Positions 58,853 through 64,000 of a stretch of 64,000 nucleotides of DNA are shown in pieces. The stretch covers positions 377,001-441,000 of the forward strand of contig NJPS01000004.1 of assembly GCA_002946415.1 (NCBI GenBank). Direction: 5' to 3'. The notes below the pieces were generated by a model. It was not told where the DNA came from. It saw nothing but the letters and a program-made list of their open reading frames with translations, and searched no databases. This stretch comes from Rutstroemia sp. NJR-2017a BVV2 (Eukaryota; Ascomycota; Leotiomycetes; Helotiales; Rutstroemiaceae). How positions within the stretch are numbered: the first letter of the stretch is position 1; each line of letters starts with the position of its first letter. The position numbers were made by a program, and so were the translations under genes.

Positions 58853-60863
58853 ATGAAGTCCGGTCTCCTCTCTCAGCTTCTGCTTGCTGCTGCTACAGTG
58901 TCATCTGTGGGTGCGAATTCAATTGTAAAGAGAGACACTATCAGTGATCTTATCACCGATATCGAGCAAGCTACCACTTGCGCAGCTTGTCAGGTATTAT
59001 ACATTCTCTCCGGATGGAAGAAGGCTTGCTAACATATGGTCGCAGCCGCTTCTCCTCTTGCTTCAGACTGTTGCACATCTGGGTAACGACGCTTTCACAA
59101 GTGTGATAACTGCCGTTTGCCAGGGACTAGGAGTAGGTATCCCATGGATTCCCCTGTGAGTTATATGACTGACGAACAACCAGGTTGAAGATGCCGACGT
59201 CTGTGCCGGCGCTATTGGATTGGAAGGACCAATTCTAGCTCACGATCTACGTGAATTTACAGTTGGCACTCACACTGCTCAACTGTTCTGCTCAACGATT
59301 TTCGGCTTGTGTGATTATCCTGCTGTTACTCCTTACACTGTCACATTCCCCACAGCCAAGCCTGCAAATGCAGTCCGTCCGGCTGTCAGCGGCAAAACCC
59401 CGCTTCAAATTGTCCACTACAGTGACATCCATGTCGATCTTTCATACGAGGTCGGTGCTAACTACAATTGCACCAAGAACATCTGTTGTCGCCCGTATAC
59501 CTCTGCTGATGCGCCAGGTGTAACGGATTTCCCTGCCGGTGCATACGGTAATGTCAAGTGTGACAGTCCTCTCAGTCTAGAGAAAAGCATGTACTCTGCG
59601 ATCAAGAGTCTCGTGCCCAATGCTGCATTTGCTATCTTCACAGGTGACGTTGTCGAGGGTGCTGTTTGGCTTGTCAATGAGACGGAAGTGACAGGCGATC
59701 TAAATAATGCCTACACTCAGATGTCTTCACTTGGCATACCAATCTACGGTGTTGTTGGAAACCATGACGCTGCCCCGGTGAACAGCTTTCCTCCAGCAGC
59801 GGTCGACACTACCATTGATAGCGACTGGGTCTACAGCACCTTGTCATCTGCTTGGTCTAAATGGATTGGCAGCACTGCAGCAGCTACCACAGATAACTAT
59901 GGTGCTTACTCCGTCAAGTACGCCGGAGGAAACCTGAAAATCATCTCATTCAACTCCAACTTCTACTACAAGCAAAATTTCTGGCTCTACGAGAAAACCA
60001 TGGAGACTGACCCCAGCGGACAACTGGCTTGGCTCGTAACTGAGCTCCAAGCAGCTGAGACCGCAGGTCAACGAGTTTGGCTGATGGGTCACATGCCTAT
60101 GGGAGCTGGAGATGCTTTCCACGACGGCTCAAACTACTTCAACCAGATCGTTCAGCGCTACTCAGCAACCATTGCTGCTATGTTCTACGGACATACCCAC
60201 AAAGACGAATTTGAGATCTCATACAGCGATTACACCAAACCCACTGCCAGCGGCGCAACAGCAATGTCCTATATTGCACCTGCACTGACTCCCACATCTG
60301 GAAACCCTACGTTCAGAGTCTACTCCGTTGACCCCGTCACATTCGGTGTCCTCGACGTCACAACCTACATCACTGATATCATCTCCTCCACCTACCAATC
60401 CGGCCCCGTGTGGCAAAAATACTACTCCGTAAAAGAGACCTACGGTCCACTCGTCACACCTCCTCTGACCTCCGCATCCGCCGAGCTCACTCCCGCATTC
60501 TGGCACAACGTAACTACAGTTTTCGAAAACAACGACGCCGTGTTCCAACAATACATTGCGCGCAAGACAAGAGGCTACCAGCCCTCTACCTGTACCGGCG
60601 ACTGCAAGACTAGCGAAATCTGCCAGTTGCGCGCGGCCGAGAGCCAGTACAATTGCGTGACGATTTCGCCGGGAGTGAACTTTAAACATAAGCATAAGAG
60701 AGACGAGGAGAGTGTGGCGCATGTGGATAGTTGTGATGGGTCGGTGGCGGCGGCCAGTTTGGGCGGTTCGGCCGTCGATGTCTCGGTGCTGAAGGCGGCA
60801 TTGGAGAAGGTGCTTGGGGCGAATTTCTTGAATACGGTGGTTAATAGCACGGCTTCTTCTTGA
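58853..60863 (+). CDS. Secreted acid sphingomyelinase-like phosphodiesterase
   Basis: Three exons: 58853-58993, 59046-59132 and 59184-60863, giving 635 aa. A signal peptide (MKSGLLSQLLLAAATVSSVGA) precedes a saposin-B-like segment (TCAACQPLLLLLQ..VCQGLG..DVCAGAIG). The metallophosphatase domain has all metal sites: YSDIHVD (D157, H159), GDVVEG (about D231), GNHD (about N269, H270), GHMP (about H379) and GHTHKDE (about H413, H415). The order and the saposin-like lead match eukaryotic acid sphingomyelinases (ASM), which hydrolyse sphingomyelin or related phosphodiesters at the cell exterior or in vacuoles. Fungal members often act on inositol phosphosphingolipids or other substrates, so the exact substrate is open. 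A Cys-rich tail (STCTGDCKTSEICQLR) and possible hydrophobic C-terminus follow. It is bracketed by the two 28-bp-box clusters. Confidence 0.93.
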
Positions 60864-61287
60864 GATTTTGGGGAGGGAATGGGTGAGGGGGATGGGGCAA
60901 AAAGTTTATGAGTTACAACCTAGCTCTTCTAGGATATAATGAAGGAGGAAGTTTATGTGAATATTTGGAGTAGCTTTACTATTGAGAATGCACTTCTTAG
61001 CTAATTTATCTTCATCCATTGGTCCTGAAAACCATACATCATTAGCCGTGAACCCATCATGTAAAAACCCGACAGACAATTCACTTCTCATCTCATCAAA
61101 GCAAACCTGTTCCTAACCGCCATAAGTAGCCACCATATGTAATAAGCTCATGCAAATTACCCCCCGACCGACCTCAAAACCGGCCCCTCTCATCACTCAA
61201 ATTTCCCCACCCAAAATCAACCACCCAAAATTTTCTTCCAACCTACACCACACAACCTAATCACAAAAAAGAACAAGCAAAAAAAAA
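60864..61287. other. 3' flank of the sphingomyelinase-like gene
   Basis: About 420 bp with no gene. C-rich and A-rich tracts lead into the right box cluster. Confidence 0.4.
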
Positions 61288-63378
61288 GGTCGCCGACCTC
61301 CTCAGATATGCAACAAGACAGTTTTTTTCTTCATCCTTTACCTTTCAATTCCCCATCTCTCCACAGCTCCAATTCAGCTGTCTCCACTCACAAGCGCAGC
61401 GCATCGCAAAAGTGCCGGCCGCCATCGCGACCGCGCGATGTTTTAGAAGCCGGGGGTGTGACTGCAAACGAGTGGTTGTTTGCTTGCTGTTTATTTTTCC
61501 TGTTAGTCGCGAATTGCAAAAATAGATGGGCGTGGCTGGTGTTTCTACTCCGTATGCAGTTTTGTTTATTTGTGTCTATTGGTATGCGTTTCGATTGGGT
61601 ATCTGGATACGGATACAGGTTGGGCGGTGATTTGGCCGGAGTCGAGACCGTGTGCTATGGTATGGTATCGTGGACTTGGAGAGTGGGCGATGATGCTGAG
61701 CTGGAATGGGAGGAGTATTTCTGTCTTTCGCGCGGTCGCCGACCGTTGGAGATGTGCAACAAATGTTTACCTTGAGCTGTTGATTCGTCTTGCGCGATCG
61801 GTCGGTTGTGTATAACAAGGTTATATCGCTGTCGTCGTCGGCTGTCAGCCCTTTCGATGAGAGAGTGGATTCGGGTTTCGCCTAAGTGGATCGATTATTA
61901 CTGGAATTGTATGTACAGAGAGGTCGCCGACCTTTTGAGATGTGCAACAGACGAGGGAAAGTTTTCTCATTTGTTTGTTCTATGAAGCCATGGTAGTCGT
62001 CGCCACCGATCCTTGCCTGTTGTCGGAATCGCCGAGTTGTCTTTCCTTTCTGTCGGAGGAGTTCCGACACTTGTGAGTGGATCCACTGTTCAGCTTCTGG
62101 AAGTGAACTTAGGTCGCCGACCGTTTGAGATGTGCAACATTTGGTTTTCAGCTATATGTCAATAGGCTGACGCTGACGTCGCCGGCGCCGGCTCGCGGCC
62201 ATCGTGAAGAGTACATACTTATCTTCCCCTAAAGTGGATCTGGCACTTTATTTGGATCGTGTGCTGAAAGGAGTCAAGGTCGCCGACCGTTTGAGATATG
62301 CAACAAACTTTCTATCCTTCCAGTGGTCTTCTCTGTTTCCATATTCATGGTAGCAGATCGGAGTGCCGGCCTGGGCAAGGCGTATACCGCCATTCTAGTT
62401 CCTAAAGTGGGTCAAAAGAAACATCACCTCTTTCCCATCATAGGTCGCCGACCATTTGAGATATGCAACAGTTCACTTCGTTTTCAGCTATATACCAACG
62501 GACTTATTTCTCAGCTCCTGGCCTGCCTCAAGAAAATGTCGAATTGCCTCCTTGCTAGAGTGGACCCGACACTCGTTCAAATGGATCTTCAGCTGAAAAT
62601 GAACTCAGGTCGCCGACCGTTTGAGATATGCAACAAATGTCTTTTCTTTGTTCGGAGATGCCGTTAGTTGCCTCTATGGTGACTACCTCCCACGATTTTG
62701 ACATCGGTCAAGTTCAGCTACCGCTTCTGTGTTTCTGTATCCATGAAGTTACTCTTTGTGGAAGGTCGCCGAGAGGTTCAGATATGCAACATATATGACT
62801 TGATTCTTCTGTCTTGTCTCTAGGTGTCTTAATTTTATATCAAGTCGCCTTTACTGCAAAATCAGACCCCTTTTTGACGAGCGGGGTGGGTGGGTATAAA
62901 GATGGTTGACTTTTTGAGACCCAAGGTCCCCGAATCTATCACAAATGAATCACAATTTCTGCGGCATGATGGTTTAAGTGAACCATGATCTGCTCGCAGA
63001 GGTTGCCGGCTCGATCGATATATGATGAATATTTCCTTTTGCTATTCAATACTCAGCTTTCCTAGACTCCAATATTTCCAGCAGACGCTCATTTTAATTC
63101 CACCCAGTTCAGTCCTAAGTCCTGGATTTTCAGTCGCGTCTTCTCCTCCAAGTGGCCATTTTGAGCTTTTATCTCAAACATCGTGATTCGTGTGGAGCAT
63201 TGACCTCAAACCTGGAGGTCGCCGACCTTTTCAGATATGCAACAGTTTGGATCTTGCCTTGATGTCTCCCCCTTCTACATGGTTTATGGCTCGTATATGG
63301 ATTGAGGCGCTGTTGGATCGGATATTGCCTTTGCTAACTGTACTACGCGAGGTCAGCGACCGTTTGAGATCTGCAACA
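61288..63378 (+). repeat. Right cluster of the 28-bp GGTCGCCGACC-box repeat, about eleven copies
   Basis: Box starts at 61288, 61734, 61922, 62112, 62278, 62443, 62608, 62764, 63001 (degenerate), 63217 and 63351, all plus strand. Each copy reads GGTCGCCGACC, four or five variable bases (mostly TTT or GTT), then GAGATATGCAACA or GAGATGTGCAACA. Start-to-start spacing is 446, 188, 190, 166, 165, 165, 156, 237, 216 and 134 bp. Three consecutive spacers are 138, 137 and 137 bp. Spacers share only patches: a CTAAAGTGGATC-like box 37-68 bp upstream of several copies, and TTTTCAGCTATAT in two spacers. The GGTCG-C-CGACC part is a perfect 11-bp dyad. This is best described as a strongly diverged tandem array whose 28-bp box stayed conserved. 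It is not a CRISPR: a eukaryotic locus with long, unequal, related spacers. Confidence 0.85.
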
Positions 63379-64000
63379 AATGGTCTCTCTTTTAATGGGT
63401 GGCTATTGAGATGGATTTTCTTGGAGCCTGAATGTATTACTGTATGTGATTTAGATATTGAGAACCTAAGTTCATGGCCGATGTGTGAGTTTGAAGAAAG
63501 AGTAGCAAGAATACGGGAGGAATTTCTTTACCCACAAGTATCCTGTGGCTACTCATTTATTGTTTCGCACCGCCGGTGCCTACCTTTTTCATTGAGGAAC
63601 ATCTCATCGCGTGTCGTATATCCTATCAGGCCTGTTCTGTTAACTATCCGTACGAAGCGGCACCGTATACTGTACGGATTTCATCCTTTGCAATCCCAAT
63701 CCAAAGCCCGCAGATTCAAAAATCAGTTGTCCCACCATGCCCTCCAGCCTTCACAACAGAGAGTAATTTGGAAATCAAGAGACACACAGGATCCTCCTCA
63801 TCGTAACACACCACTGTCTACAGAGTCCATAGGCAAGTAAGTTGTTCGTACAAACAGGAAGCCCTATTCCTACTCGTGCGCCGTGCCCATAAGCGGCGAA
63901 CTCAAAAGTGGGCGGCGAAGCGCGAAAACCGCAAAAGCACAGGTCTTGTTTCGGTCGCCCATTCGGTCGGGCAATCAAAAAAGTTGTCAATTGTGGTGAT
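63379..64000. other. Right window edge, no gene assigned
   Basis: About 620 bp. Open frames here (63190-63840 on plus, 63775-63990 on minus) have no recognisable domain or signal, and the first begins inside the box array. A gene entering from the right edge cannot be ruled out. Confidence 0.4.

Noticed and set aside
61288..63378. CRISPR array, because repeats of 28 bp alternate with spacers
   Set aside because: Genome is fungal, spacers are 106-418 bp and partly homologous, repeats tolerate substitutions, and no cas genes are present.
63190..63840. 216-codon plus-strand frame at the right edge
   Set aside because: Crosses two box copies in different frames and shows no recognisable domain.

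Overview
This 64 kb window is nuclear DNA of a filamentous ascomycete fungus. Most genes carry 1-5 short introns (about 50-120 nt) with GTAAGT-like donors and CTAAC/CTGAT branch sites. The gene set is fungal (GET1, Rud3-type golgin, PTH11-like receptor, HET protein, UstYa/DUF3328 protein, AVT transporter). The flavour suggests Leotiomycetes, but that is inference, not proof. I found no convincing tRNA, rRNA or CRISPR locus.

Layout. 1-9.4 kb is housekeeping: a partial secreted protein (-), a PTAR1-like prenyltransferase alpha-subunit protein (-), GET1 (+), a conserved multi-pass membrane protein (+) and a GRAB/GRIP-type golgin (+). 10-20.4 kb is accessory: a small Pro-rich ORF, then an MFS transporter (-), a CYP52-like P450 (-), a UstYa-like protein (+), a 48-aa secreted peptide (-) and a PTH11-like receptor (+). 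MFS, P450 and UstYa look like a small secondary-metabolite cluster. 21-33.3 kb is mostly core metabolism and translation: trifunctional C1-tetrahydrofolate synthase (-), eIF3i (+), Nop15-type RRM protein (+), vacuolar-type amino acid transporter (-), a DUF3830-like protein (-) and a degenerate 3'-5' exonuclease-like protein (+). A MITE-like element lies in the C1-THF synthase/eIF3i promoter. 34-42 kb holds a HET-domain protein (-) and a 1613-aa disordered protein with an acylation-type N-terminus (-). 42-52.4 kb has no convincing gene. An RGS-like protein (+) with an in-frame TGA follows at 52.4-54.6 kb, then a purine/G-rich gene-free stretch, then a secreted acid sphingomyelinase-like phosphodiesterase (+) at 58.9-60.9 kb.

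The most striking unexplained structure is a conserved 28-bp box (half-site dyad GGTCGCCGACC followed by GAGATATGCAACA). It occurs about eleven times at 61.3-63.4 kb, with three consecutive spacers of 137-138 bp (165-166 bp period), and four more times at 56.2-57.8 kb, so it brackets the sphingomyelinase gene. A second short box (CTAAAGTGGATC-like) precedes several copies. Spacers have largely diverged while the box has stayed almost invariant. I do not recognise it as a described element.
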